Below, piece after piece: positions 46,918-55,569 of a stretch of 64,000 bases of DNA. The position numbers and the translations under genes are program-made. The notes below the pieces were generated by a model. It saw only the letters and a list, made by a program, of their open reading frames with translations. It searched no databases and was not told where the DNA came from. The stretch covers positions 1-64,000 of the forward strand of contig CP095846.1 in NCBI GenBank assembly GCA_023100825.1, read 5' to 3'. The DNA is from Nocardioidaceae bacterium SCSIO 66511 (GTDB taxonomy: Bacteria; Actinomycetota; Actinomycetes; Propionibacteriales; Nocardioidaceae). Position 1 is the first letter of the stretch; every line of letters begins with the position of its first letter.

Positions 46918-47796
46918 GTGAGTGAACCCGCCGACGCCGCGCCGTCGACGCCGTACTGCTACCGGCATCCCGATCGTGAGACCTACATCAGATGTCAGCG
47001 ATGCGGGAGACCGATCTGTCCCGACTGCATGCGGCAGGCATCGGTCGGCTATCAATGCCCGGACTGCGTCGCCGAGGGCGCCCGCACCATCCGCCAGCCG
47101 CGTACTGTCGCGGGTGGCCTGACCCCGACCCGAGCCGGCATCGTCTCGTACGCACTGATCGCGATCAACGTGGTCGTCTTCCTAGCGCAACTCGCGACGG
47201 GCGGTACGAACGGCACGGTGACCGAGTGGGGCGCCATGCTCACCGGCACTTGGCGGGGTAGTGACGGCGCCATCCTGCACGGCGTCGACGACGGTGGCTG
47301 GTGGCGCATCGTCACGTCCGGGTTCCTGCACCTCGGGCTGCTGCACATCCTGTTCAACATGTACGCGCTGTTCCTGTTCGGGCCGATGCTGGAGCGGATG
47401 CTCGGCCATCTGCGATTCATCGTGATGTACGCCTCGTCGTTGGTCGCGGGCTCGCTGGCGGTCTACCTGTTCGCCGACTACGGCACACTGACCGCCGGAG
47501 CCTCCGGCGCGATCTTCGGGCTGCTCGGGTGCACGCTGGTGCTGTTCCTCAAGCACGGGTACGACGTGCGTTTCCTGCTCGGGCTCCTCGCGATCAACGC
47601 GGCGCTGCCGTTGTTCGCCGGTGGTATCAGCTGGCAGGCGCATGCCGGCGGGTTCGTAGCCGGGGCGGTCTGTGGCGCGGTGTTCGCGTACGCGCCACAG
47701 AAGGCGCGGGTGTACCTGCAGGCGGGCGGTATCGCGGTGGTGTGGATCGCCCTTGCGGTCGGCTTCGCCCTTCGTACGGCTCAGCTCACCGCGTGA
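46918..47796 (+). CDS. Rhomboid-family intramembrane serine protease with zinc-binding N terminus
   Basis: This is a 292-residue protease. Residues 14-51 form a small zinc-binding B-box-like module with cysteine pairs (CYRH, CQRCGRPICPDC, CPDC). About six membrane helices follow. The catalytic serine lies in GASGAIFG near 196 and the histidine in WQAHAGGFVAG near 245. Rhomboids cleave membrane proteins within the bilayer. The zinc module plus rhomboid fusion is the usual actinobacterial form. GTG at 46918 follows AAGGAGA. Confidence 0.92.
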   Translation: MSEPADAAPSTPYCYRHPDRETYIRCQRCGRPICPDCMRQASVGYQCPDCVAEGARTIRQPRTVAGGLTPTRAGIVSYALIAINVVVFLAQLATGGTNGTVTEWGAMLTGTWRGSDGAILHGVDDGGWWRIVTSGFLHLGLLHILFNMYALFLFGPMLERMLGHLRFIVMYASSLVAGSLAVYLFADYGTLTAGASGAIFGLLGCTLVLFLKHGYDVRFLLGLLAINAALPLFAGGISWQAHAGGFVAGAVCGAVFAYAPQKARVYLQAGGIAVVWIALAVGFALRTAQLTA

Positions 47797-47815
47797 CACC
47801 GTACGGCGTCGACGG

Positions 47816-47846
47816 CAGAGGTTATCCCCACTGGGGATAACCTCTG
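47816..47846. terminator. Perfect 14-bp hairpin containing DnaA-like boxes
   Basis: CAGAGGTTATCCCC (47816-47829) pairs exactly with GGGGATAACCTCTG (47833-47846) across a 3-base loop. It lies between the convergent rhomboid and crgA genes and is probably a bidirectional terminator. Both arms contain one-mismatch DnaA boxes (TTATCCCCA and TGGGGATAA). Confidence 0.7.
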
Positions 47847-47853
47847 TGGATAA
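47845..47853 (-). promoter_or_regulatory. Perfect DnaA box in the rhomboid-crgA gap
   Basis: The plus strand reads TGTGGATAA, complement of TTATCCACA. It touches the hairpin above and is followed at once by the palindrome TTACACGCGTGTAA. Confidence 0.6.
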
Positions 47854-47867
47854 TTACACGCGTGTAA
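47854..47867. promoter_or_regulatory. 14-bp perfect palindrome next to the DnaA box
   Basis: TTACACGCGTGTAA is fully self-complementary and directly abuts the DnaA box. It looks like a protein-binding site, yet both neighbouring genes end here rather than start. Confidence 0.5.
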
Positions 47868-47896
47868 GTCGTCCCGGGTGAGCGGTTCGGGACCCG

Positions 47897-48445
47897 CTAC
47901 TCCCACTTCATGCTGAAGCCGAACGCCGCGACGATGAACGCCATGCCGACGATCAGGTTCCAGTCGCCCAGGTCGCTCATCAGCGGGATCGGGTTGTCGC
48001 GGTTGGCGAACACGTAGTAGAGCACGATCCAGAGCAGACCGATGCCGGCGCAGGCGAGCATCGCGGGGGCGGCCCAGCGGTTACCGATCTTCTGCGGTTT
48101 GACCGGCCGGGTCGAGCGGGTCTTGCCCTCTGCCTCGGCGGCACGCGCAGGGTTGCCCGAGCGAGAGGCTTTGCCGCTTGCGGCCGGCTTGTCCTTGCGC
48201 CGATCGTCATCAGCATCGTCATCATCGGAGGAGTCGTCGTCATCGATGTCGTCTTCGACCGGCTCGTCTTCGTCTTCGAGCTCGTCGTCGATATCCTCAT
48301 CGACCGACTCGTCCTCGTCGGCAACGATGTCTTCCGAGGTGTCCTCGGCGGCTTCGGTGTCGGGAGCATCGACCTCGCCGTCTTCCGGCTCACCCGACGA
48401 CGTCGTATCGTCCAGCTCGTCGTCGTGGTTCTTCGGATCGGTCAC
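47897..48445 (-). CDS. crgA: Cell division protein CrgA with long acidic N terminus
   Basis: CrgA is a small membrane protein that recruits FtsZ, FtsQ, FtsI and PknA partners at the septum in actinobacteria. The last 65 residues carry the whole recognised family, with two helices at about 125-143 and 160-177 (NRWAAPAMLACAGIGLLW, WNLIVGMAFIVAAFGFSMKW). The preceding 115 residues are unusual: about 80 are dominated by Asp/Glu with a few Ser, and a basic segment follows. Typical CrgA is 80-95 residues; this is 182. It is convergent with the rhomboid gene and divergent from the DUF881 gene. Confidence 0.9.
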   Translation of the reverse strand: MTDPKNHDDELDDTTSSGEPEDGEVDAPDTEAAEDTSEDIVADEDESVDEDIDDELEDEDEPVEDDIDDDDSSDDDDADDDRRKDKPAASGKASRSGNPARAAEAEGKTRSTRPVKPQKIGNRWAAPAMLACAGIGLLWIVLYYVFANRDNPIPLMSDLGDWNLIVGMAFIVAAFGFSMKWE

Positions 48446-48541
48446 GCGAACACCTCATACCGGGAATGTGCATAGAACGTCCGATAGCGTAGTAGACGCA
48501 CCTACCCCGACCTGCCTGCGACCCCACCTTCGGAGCCCCGT

Positions 48542-49288
48542 ATGTCAGAGCAGCGCCGGCCCCGGCCGGAGCGCCGACACCGCCGCACGTCCTGGCGGCT
48601 CGCGGTACCCGTGGCGACGGCGCTTGCGGGCGGGCTCTTCGTGACGAGTGCGATCAGCTCCGACGGCACGGACCTGCGCTCGGAGAACTCCGATCTCGAT
48701 CAGCTCATCCGCGAGCGCGCCGCCAACGTGCAGGAGCTCCGCAACCAGGTCGACGACGTACGCGAGGGCAACCGAGAGCTGTCCGAGTCCGTCGACCAAC
48801 AGTCGGTCGTCAAGCAGCGGGCGAACGCCGAGGAGATGATGCCGACGTCCGGGTTCACCGAGGTGACCGGACCCGGCGTACGGGTGGCGCTCGACGATGC
48901 GCCGCGGGAGAGTGACTCCGATGACGTCGATCCGAACCTGCTCGTTGTGCACCAACAAGACATCCAGGCGTTCGTCAACGCTCTGTGGGCCGGTGGCGCG
49001 GAGGCGATCAGCCTGCAGGGCCAGCGGCTGATCAGTACGACCGGCATCAAATGCGTTGGCAACACGGTCGTGCTCGACGGGGTGCCGTACGCACCGCCCT
49101 ACGTGATCGAAGCGGTCGGCGACGTCAGCGAGATGGAGAGCGCACTCGATGCGGCGAACGCCGTCGACGTCTACAAGGACTACGTCGAGAAGTACGACCT
49201 CGGCTTGACCCAAGAGGTCAAGACCGAGATCGAAGTCCCCGCGTACCGAGGCACACCCGACCTGGATTACGCCGAGCCGACGGCCTGA
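48542..49288 (+). CDS. DUF881 family secreted or anchored protein
   Basis: This is a 248-residue protein. One N-terminal membrane anchor (about 20-40) is followed by a coiled coil at about 48-90 (SDLDQLIRERAANVQEL), then the DUF881 domain (about 95-240, with VTGPGVRVALDD and WAGGAEAISLQGQRLI). The Mycobacterium homologue Rv0012 has the same position beside crgA. The function is unknown; a role in septation is suspected from context. Several neighbours belong to the division and cell-wall locus. Confidence 0.88.
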   Translation: MSEQRRPRPERRHRRTSWRLAVPVATALAGGLFVTSAISSDGTDLRSENSDLDQLIRERAANVQELRNQVDDVREGNRELSESVDQQSVVKQRANAEEMMPTSGFTEVTGPGVRVALDDAPRESDSDDVDPNLLVVHQQDIQAFVNALWAGGAEAISLQGQRLISTTGIKCVGNTVVLDGVPYAPPYVIEAVGDVSEMESALDAANAVDVYKDYVEKYDLGLTQEVKTEIEVPAYRGTPDLDYAEPTA

Positions 49289-49294
49289 TCGCTC

Positions 49295-51235
49295 CTAGCC
49301 GGCCAGCCCGAACGGCCAGTCTTGTGGGAGGCCACGACGTGCCTGTGGGCCGTTGTCACCCGGCTGCTCTCCGTCGTCGCCGTTGTTTCCGTTCCCATTC
49401 CCGTTGTTACTGCCGTTCCCGTTGCCGTCGCCGTCGCCGTTGCCCCCGTCGTTGCCGTCGCCGTTGTTGCCCTCATCGTCTTTGTCCTCGGCGTTTTCGC
49501 CGGTCGAAACGGTGAGGGTGACGGTGGTCTCGTCGGGGTCGGCGAACGAACCGGGTTCAGGGTCGACGCCGGTGACGGTGCCCTCTTCCTCGGTCGACTC
49601 GGTGTCGTCTTCGATGTTGACCTCGAAGCCCTTGTTCTCGAGCAGGCCGGTGGCGAAATTCTCGGGTTTACCGACCAACTTGGGCGGAATGCGTTCGTAC
49701 CCCGCCGAGTAGTAGACCGTGATCTGGGTGTCGAGGGTGAGCGCCTTGTTACCTTGACCGCCGGGCTCGATCTTGGTGACGAGATCGCGCTGGAGCTGCG
49801 ACTCGGTGTCTTGCTTCGGCGTGGTGTTGGAGAACCCGGCGTCCTTGATCGCCTTGACCACCTCGTCGACTGGCTGGCCCCTGAGTCCCGTGGGCAGCGT
49901 CTTCTTGACCGGGCCCTTACTGACGACCAGGTCGACCTCCTTGCCCTCCTCGATGTCTTCGCCCTCGCCGGGGGTGGACTCGATCACTGATCCCTGGGGC
50001 ACGTCCTCGTCGGTCTGACGCGATGTATCGCCGACCTCGAGCTGCTGGGTCCTGATCCGTTCCTTGGCCTGCCGTACGGGCACGCCCTCGACCATCGGGA
50101 CCGTAGTCATTTTGGGACCGTCGCTACCGCTGTCGCCGCCCGTCAGATCGTCGCGGAACGCGTACGCCGCGCCGGCGATGACGGCGAGCACCAGCAGGAT
50201 CACCAGGATCCACGGCCACTTGCGGCGCTTACGCTCCTCCTCGTACGGCTCCTGCGGCGGGGGTGCGGCCGCCGGGATCGTCGAGGTGGCGTCCTGCTGC
50301 GGCGGCTGGGCCATCGGCATAGCCGCGATCGGCGTGGTCATCGTCGGACCGGCGACATCGAGCCCGGCGAGAACGCGTTCGATATCGGCGCGCATCTCGG
50401 CCGCGCCTTGGTAACGGTCTTCGGTGCGCTTGGTGAGCGCCTTCAGCACCACGGCATCCATCGCCGGGGTGACCTCGGGGTTGAACTGCGACGGCGCGGG
50501 CGGCTCCTCGCGTACGTGCTGGTACGCGACCGAGACGGGGCTGTCGCCGACGAACGGCGGACGGCCGGTGAGCAGCTCGAACAGCAGGCAGCCGGTCGAG
50601 TAGATATCGCTCCTGGCGTCGACCTGCTCGCCGCGGGCCTGTTCGGGGGAGAGGTACTGTGCGGTGCCGACGACGGCAGCCGTCTGCGTCATGGCCGACG
50701 ACGAGTCGGCGATCGCGCGGGCGATGCCGAAGTCCATCACCTTGACTTGGCCCGACGGCGTCAGCATCACGTTGGCGGGCTTGATGTCGCGGTGCACGAT
50801 GCCGGCGCGGTGGCTGTAGTCGAGGGCGCCGAGAATATCGGCGGTGATGTCGAGCGCGCGTTGCGGCAGGATCTTGCGATCCTGGCGCAGCACCTCGCGC
50901 AGGGTCTGACCCTCGACGAGCTCCATCACGATGTACGGAACGCTCTGGCCGTCCGGGCCGGTCTCCTCGCCGGTGTCGTAGACCGCGACGATGGACGGAT
51001 GGTTCAGGGACGCCGCCGACTGCGCCTCGCGGTGGAAGCGCGCCTGGAACGTCGGATCACTGGCCAGGTCGTTGCGCAGACGCTTGATCGCGACTGTACG
51101 ACCCAGGCGCAGGTCGCGGCCGACGCGTACGTCGGCCATGCCTCCGCGCCCGAGTAAGCCCCCGACCTCATACCGATCGCCCAGGCGACCGACCTGGTCG
51201 GCCCCCATCGGGGGACCCTGGGGTGGTTCAGTCAT
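49295..51235 (-). CDS. pknB: Serine/threonine protein kinase PknB with PASTA domains
   Basis: This is a 646-residue receptor kinase that controls cell growth and peptidoglycan synthesis. The kinase domain covers about 15-285, with VAIKRLRND (ATP lysine), HRDIKPANVML (catalytic loop) and DFGIAR. A membrane helix lies near 342-362. Three PASTA repeats follow, at about 380-445, 446-512 and 513-578; mycobacterial PknB has four. The last 65 residues form an acidic Asn/Gly/Asp-rich low-complexity tail. It follows pbpA after 55 bases. pknA, normally between pbpA and pknB, is absent. Confidence 0.95.
   Translation of the reverse strand: MTEPPQGPPMGADQVGRLGDRYEVGGLLGRGGMADVRVGRDLRLGRTVAIKRLRNDLASDPTFQARFHREAQSAASLNHPSIVAVYDTGEETGPDGQSVPYIVMELVEGQTLREVLRQDRKILPQRALDITADILGALDYSHRAGIVHRDIKPANVMLTPSGQVKVMDFGIARAIADSSSAMTQTAAVVGTAQYLSPEQARGEQVDARSDIYSTGCLLFELLTGRPPFVGDSPVSVAYQHVREEPPAPSQFNPEVTPAMDAVVLKALTKRTEDRYQGAAEMRADIERVLAGLDVAGPTMTTPIAAMPMAQPPQQDATSTIPAAAPPPQEPYEEERKRRKWPWILVILLVLAVIAGAAYAFRDDLTGGDSGSDGPKMTTVPMVEGVPVRQAKERIRTQQLEVGDTSRQTDEDVPQGSVIESTPGEGEDIEEGKEVDLVVSKGPVKKTLPTGLRGQPVDEVVKAIKDAGFSNTTPKQDTESQLQRDLVTKIEPGGQGNKALTLDTQITVYYSAGYERIPPKLVGKPENFATGLLENKGFEVNIEDDTESTEEEGTVTGVDPEPGSFADPDETTVTLTVSTGENAEDKDDEGNNGDGNDGGNGDGDGNGNGSNNGNGNGNNGDDGEQPGDNGPQARRGLPQDWPFGLAG
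49355..49490. repeat. Low-complexity coding repeat in the pknB 3' end
   Basis: On the plus strand this stretch is an imperfect array of GTTNCC and GTCGCC-like hexamers that encode the Asn/Gly/Asp-rich tail. It has no spacer-repeat structure, so it is slippage-type, not CRISPR. Confidence 0.6.
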
Positions 51236-51290
51236 CGATGCGTCCGTCCATTGTCTCGTGCTTCGTACGTGCGTCCGGGATCAGTGGTGA

Positions 51291-52787
51291 TCACTCGATC
51301 ACCGCCTTGGCGACCTGGTTGGCGATCGGTCCCGCATACCCGCCGCCCGTCACTGTGCCCGGTGATCCGTAGTCCAGCGGCGGGTCGACCATCACCGCAA
51401 CCGCGACCTTGGGATCGTCGGCCGGTGCGAACTCGACGAACCAGGAGTACGGCGACTGGCCCTCGCCGCGCTGTGCCGTGCCGGTCTTGGCGCCGACTTC
51501 GACCCCCGGAATCTCGGCGACGCCAACGGCGGTACCTTCTGTGGCGGTGTCGACGAGCATGCCCTGCAGCTCCTTCGCGTCGCCTTCTGACATCGCGGGC
51601 TGATCATCGATCGGATGCGGATCGGCCTTGTCGAGCGTGTCGAAATCGGGGGAGCGTACCTCGTCGACGACGTACGGCTCCATCACTTCACCGTCATTGG
51701 CGACGCCGGCCGTGACCATCGCCATCTGCAGCGGGGTCGCGGCGATGTCCTGTTGGCCGATTCCGGACTTCGCGAGGAGGTCCTCGTTATCGGTCATGCT
51801 CGGCGCACCCTCGACGGTGAAGCGGCTGTCCTGGGTCGTGAGACCGGAGAGGTAGTCCTGGCCGAAGCCGAACTTCTCAGCCTGCTTCTCGAGGGCGTCC
51901 TCGCCCATCTTGACCGCGAGCCAGCCGAAGCTGGTGTTACACGAGTTCATCAAAGCGATGCGCAACGTCGTCTCGTCGCCGCCCGAGCAACTTCCCTCCG
52001 AGACGTTCGGCATCGAGTAGCCGTTCACGTCGTACGTCTCGCCGCCATAGACCTTGCTGCCGGACTTCAGGTCGAGCGAGTCGAGTGCGGCCGCCGCGGT
52101 GACCAGCTTGAAGGTCGATCCGGGCGGAACCGTCTCGGTCGCCGCCCGGTTGTCCATCGGGCGACTCTTGTCTTCGAGCAACTTCTCGTACGCCTTCTGG
52201 GAGGCCTCCAGGTCATGGGTGGCGATGTCGTTCGGGTTGTACGACGGGCGGTTCACCATCGCGAGAACGGCGCCGGTCTTCGGATCGAGCGCGACGACCG
52301 AACCCTTGAAACCAGGACCGAATCGGTCGAGGTCGGCCAGACCCTCCTGCGCGACCTTCTGCGCCTTGGGGTCGATCGTCAGCGTGACGTTGCCGCCCTG
52401 CGGCTGGTCGTTGCCGACGAGGTCGACGACGCGGTTCACGAACAACCGGTCGTCGTCTCCGGACAGGATGTCGTTCTCCGAGTGCTCCAGCTGGCTACTG
52501 CCGTAGGTATAGGAGTAGAAGCCGGTCAGATGGGCATACAGGTACGGCGAGGGGTACGAGCGCTGGTAGTCGTACTCGTCGTCGCTGTCGACGCTCCTCG
52601 CGATCGGGTCGCCGTCGACCAGGATCGGCCCGCGGTCGCGGGAGAACTGCTCATCGAGCACGCGCCGGTTGCCGGCGCGGTCGTTGAGGTCGTCCGCCTG
52701 TACGAACTGCACGTAGTTCGCATTCACCAGCAGTGCGAGGAACAGCAGTAGGCATCCGATCGAGAGGATGCGGATCGGTCGGTTCAC
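51291..52787 (-). CDS. pbpA: Penicillin-binding protein PbpA, class B transpeptidase
   Basis: This 498-residue D,D-transpeptidase crosslinks peptidoglycan. It has a membrane anchor at about 5-25, a dimerisation domain, and the transpeptidase domain with the three family motifs: PGSTFKL near 222 (catalytic Ser), SCN near 282, and AKTGTAQ near 432. The start ATG overlaps the rodA stop by 4 bases, so PbpA and RodA are made together, as expected for a transglycosylase-transpeptidase pair. In mycobacteria this protein takes part in division and is regulated by PknB. Confidence 0.93.
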   Translation of the reverse strand: MNRPIRILSIGCLLLFLALLVNANYVQFVQADDLNDRAGNRRVLDEQFSRDRGPILVDGDPIARSVDSDDEYDYQRSYPSPYLYAHLTGFYSYTYGSSQLEHSENDILSGDDDRLFVNRVVDLVGNDQPQGGNVTLTIDPKAQKVAQEGLADLDRFGPGFKGSVVALDPKTGAVLAMVNRPSYNPNDIATHDLEASQKAYEKLLEDKSRPMDNRAATETVPPGSTFKLVTAAAALDSLDLKSGSKVYGGETYDVNGYSMPNVSEGSCSGGDETTLRIALMNSCNTSFGWLAVKMGEDALEKQAEKFGFGQDYLSGLTTQDSRFTVEGAPSMTDNEDLLAKSGIGQQDIAATPLQMAMVTAGVANDGEVMEPYVVDEVRSPDFDTLDKADPHPIDDQPAMSEGDAKELQGMLVDTATEGTAVGVAEIPGVEVGAKTGTAQRGEGQSPYSWFVEFAPADDPKVAVAVMVDPPLDYGSPGTVTGGGYAGPIANQVAKAVIE

Positions 52788-54151
52788 TTGAGTTTCACCA
52801 CCTGCGTAGCGTCGTCCTCGTCGAGCGGGGTGACCGCCGGCGCGGGCCGCCGACTCTGGTCACTGATGCGAAGTAGGAGTGCGATCATCGCCCAGTTCAC
52901 GACGATCGACGAACCGCCGTACGCCATGAACGGCGTCGTCAGACCGGTGAGCGGGATGAGTCGGGTCGCACCGCCGATGACGACGAAGATCTGTAGGGCG
53001 AAGGTGATCGCGAGTCCGGTTGCGAGCAACTTGCCGAATGCGTCGCGACAAACCAGTGCGACCCGCAGGCCGCGTTCGACGATGATCCCGTAGACCACGA
53101 TGACCGCCATCAGCCCGGTGAGGCCGATCTCTTCGCCGAGCGAGGCAGAGATCATGTCGGAGTACGAGAACGGTGTGAGGTTCGGGTCTCCCTGGCCTAG
53201 GCCGCGGCCGAGTAGACCACCCCACGCCAACCCGAACATGCCCTGCTGGATCTGGTAGAAGCTGTCGTCGGAGAACGGGTCGAGCCAGCCGTTGATACGG
53301 GTCTGCACGTGGCCGAAGGTGAGGTACGCGAAGTACGCGCCGGCCACGAAGATCGAACCTCCGACGACCAACCAACCTGGCCGTTGGGTCGCGACGTACA
53401 GCATCACCAGGAACAGACCGAAGAACAGCAGCGAGGACCCGAGATCGCGCTGGAAGACGAGGACGCCGAGGCTGAGTACCCAGGCGACGAGGATCGGCCC
53501 GAGGTCGCGCCCGCGCGGGAAGTCGATGCCGGCGAACCGCTTGCCGGCGAGCGCCAATGCGTCGCGGTTGACCACCAGATAGCCGGAGAAGAAGATGACC
53601 AGGCACACCTTGGCGAGCTCGCCTGGCTGGAAGCCCATCGGGCCGATCTTGATCCAGATCCGGGCGCCGTTGATCTGCTGCCCGATCCCCGGCAGCAGCG
53701 GAAGTACGAGCAGCACGATCGCCGCCAAGCCGAAGGTGTACGTCAGTGCCTGCAGCCGGCGATGGTCAGGGATCAGCATCAGGGTCGCGACGAACCCGAT
53801 CAGGCCGACGAGGGTCCAGATCAGCTGCTGGTTCGCGAGCGAGCTGTCGCGCTGGAGGTCGATCCGGTAGATCATCGCCAGCCCGAGGCCGTTCAGCATG
53901 ACCACGCAGGGCAAGAGCACCGGGTCGGCGTACGGCGCGAACCGGCGTACGACGAGATGCGTTGCCACCGCCAGCACGACCATCGAACCGCCGAGCTTGA
54001 TCACATCGGCGGGGATGGTGCCTTCGACTCCCAGCCCGACTGCGCAGTATGCGCCGATGCCGATGACGAGCGCGAGTCCGAGCAGGAACAGCTCGGCGCC
54101 CCGCCGCTTACGGGGTACGAAGGATGGTGTCTGCGTGGCGTTGGCTGTCAC
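52784..54151 (-). CDS. rodA: SEDS glycosyltransferase RodA/FtsW family
   Basis: This 455-residue polytopic protein has about 12 membrane helices. SEDS motifs include LGSSLLFFGLFLVMLYVATQ, which holds an arginine/aspartate-rich catalytic loop region QRDLGSS just before it. GWLDPFSD is followed by YQIQQGMFGLAWGGLLGRGLGQG. It polymerises lipid II glycan strands. It is placed between pstP and pbpA in an unbroken run of overlapping genes, so it is called RodA by context. It overlaps pstP by 4 bases. Confidence 0.92.
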   Translation of the reverse strand: MTANATQTPSFVPRKRRGAELFLLGLALVIGIGAYCAVGLGVEGTIPADVIKLGGSMVVLAVATHLVVRRFAPYADPVLLPCVVMLNGLGLAMIYRIDLQRDSSLANQQLIWTLVGLIGFVATLMLIPDHRRLQALTYTFGLAAIVLLVLPLLPGIGQQINGARIWIKIGPMGFQPGELAKVCLVIFFSGYLVVNRDALALAGKRFAGIDFPRGRDLGPILVAWVLSLGVLVFQRDLGSSLLFFGLFLVMLYVATQRPGWLVVGGSIFVAGAYFAYLTFGHVQTRINGWLDPFSDDSFYQIQQGMFGLAWGGLLGRGLGQGDPNLTPFSYSDMISASLGEEIGLTGLMAVIVVYGIIVERGLRVALVCRDAFGKLLATGLAITFALQIFVVIGGATRLIPLTGLTTPFMAYGGSSIVVNWAMIALLLRISDQSRRPAPAVTPLDEDDATQVVKLK

Positions 54152-55563
54152 TGTCGACCGCCTCCGCCGTTGCGGTTCTTCTTGTTCTTGTTGCTACCGC
54201 CGGTCGAGTTGTTCTTGTTCTTGTTCGTGCCCGTCTTGTCCTTGTCCGATTTGCCGGTGGACGACGACTTGTCGGGCTCGGCGCCTTCGCATTCCTCGTC
54301 GGCCGAATCGGGGTCGGCGCAGCGCTCGGCCTGCTCCCGCAGGTTGTCGACGACGTTCTGGGCGGCCTCGTAGCTGTTGGCGTCGAGTGCGTCGCGTACC
54401 TGCTCCTGGCTGTACGGAGGCAGGCTGTCGACCGTGATGTCGGTCGTCTCCTGCACGTCGCTGAGGTCGAGGCCCGGGACCTCTTGCGGCACCCCGCGGA
54501 AGATCGCGACGTACCCGTCGGACTCGGCGACGTAGTACTGGTCCTGTGACCAGTCGTACGCGAGCTTTCCGATCAACGCGAAGATCCCGAGCACCACGGC
54601 GAGGGCGATGATCCTTTTCAGCCAGCGAAATCGGCGCGGCGCCTGGGGCGCGTAGCGAAGCTCTTCGGGATCGACGTCGCGACCTCCGCCGCTCGGCGAG
54701 TCGTCGGTGTCGGCTGCGTGCTGGGAGCCGACGACGTTCATCGTCGACGTATGCGAGCCACTGCTGCTGCCACGGGGACGCTCGGCGGCCGCACCGACCA
54801 GCATGGGTTGGACTCCGGTCGCCGATACCGGGTCCTGCGAGGCGGCATCGGGGTCTACGACCTCACCGATCACGCAGGTGATGTTGTCGGAGCCACCGGC
54901 ATCGAGGGCGAGGCGTACGAGGTCGACGGCGGCGAGGTCGATGGCCGACGAGCCGAGAACCTCTGCGATCTTGGTGTCGTCGACCATTCCGGAGAGGCCG
55001 TCGCTGCAGATGAGGTAGCGGTCGCCGATGCGGGGCTGCAGGCGGGTCAGGTCGGGGTCGCAGTCGTCGCGTCCGAGGAGCACGCGCAAGATGACGGATC
55101 GGTGCGGGTGGACACGCGCTTCGTCCTCGCTGATGCGGCCCTCGTCGACCAGGCTCTGCACGAACGTGTGATCGTCGGTGAGCTGGGTGAGCAGGCCGTC
55201 CCGCAACCGGTACGCGCGCGAGTCGCCGATGTGGGCCATCGCGATGCCGTCGTCGTCGAACAGCAGTGCAGTGAGGGTCGTACCCATGCCCTCGACGGTC
55301 GAGTCGTCTTCGATGATCTCGGCGAGGCGGTCGTTGGCCCGGTGCACGGCGCCGGCGAGAGCCTCCAAAGCGTCGCCCTCGATCGGCTTGTCGAGGCGGG
55401 TCATGACATGCATGACCTCGCTCGAGGCGAGATCGCCGGCCGCGGCGCCGCCCATACCGTCGGCGACGATGAGGATGCGTTGGCTGGCGTACCCGGAGTC
55501 CTGGTTGACGGTGCGTACGCGACCGACGTCGGACACGGCGACGTAGTGGAGATCGTGGGCCAT
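54148..55563 (-). CDS. pstP: PP2C-type serine/threonine phosphatase PstP
   Basis: PstP reverses PknB phosphorylation. The cytoplasmic PP2C domain (about 5-240) carries RTVNQDSGY, VADGMGGAAAGDLAS with metal-binding aspartates, and GDSRAYRLRDG. A juxtamembrane linker and a membrane helix (near 313-335) follow, then an outer domain. The last 45 residues are Lys/Asn/Gly-rich and basic. That tail is notable because the PknB tail is acidic and of similar composition. The gene lies between fhaB and rodA, 7 bases after fhaB. Confidence 0.93.
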   Translation of the reverse strand: MAHDLHYVAVSDVGRVRTVNQDSGYASQRILIVADGMGGAAAGDLASSEVMHVMTRLDKPIEGDALEALAGAVHRANDRLAEIIEDDSTVEGMGTTLTALLFDDDGIAMAHIGDSRAYRLRDGLLTQLTDDHTFVQSLVDEGRISEDEARVHPHRSVILRVLLGRDDCDPDLTRLQPRIGDRYLICSDGLSGMVDDTKIAEVLGSSAIDLAAVDLVRLALDAGGSDNITCVIGEVVDPDAASQDPVSATGVQPMLVGAAAERPRGSSSGSHTSTMNVVGSQHAADTDDSPSGGGRDVDPEELRYAPQAPRRFRWLKRIIALAVVLGIFALIGKLAYDWSQDQYYVAESDGYVAIFRGVPQEVPGLDLSDVQETTDITVDSLPPYSQEQVRDALDANSYEAAQNVVDNLREQAERCADPDSADEECEGAEPDKSSSTGKSDKDKTGTNKNKNNSTGGSNKNKKNRNGGGGRQ

Positions 55564-55569
55564 CGCTCG

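Noticed and set aside
49355-49490. Regular short repeats that could suggest a CRISPR array
   Set aside because: The units are 6-base slippage repeats inside the pknB frame, with no spacers of uniform length and no cas genes nearby.
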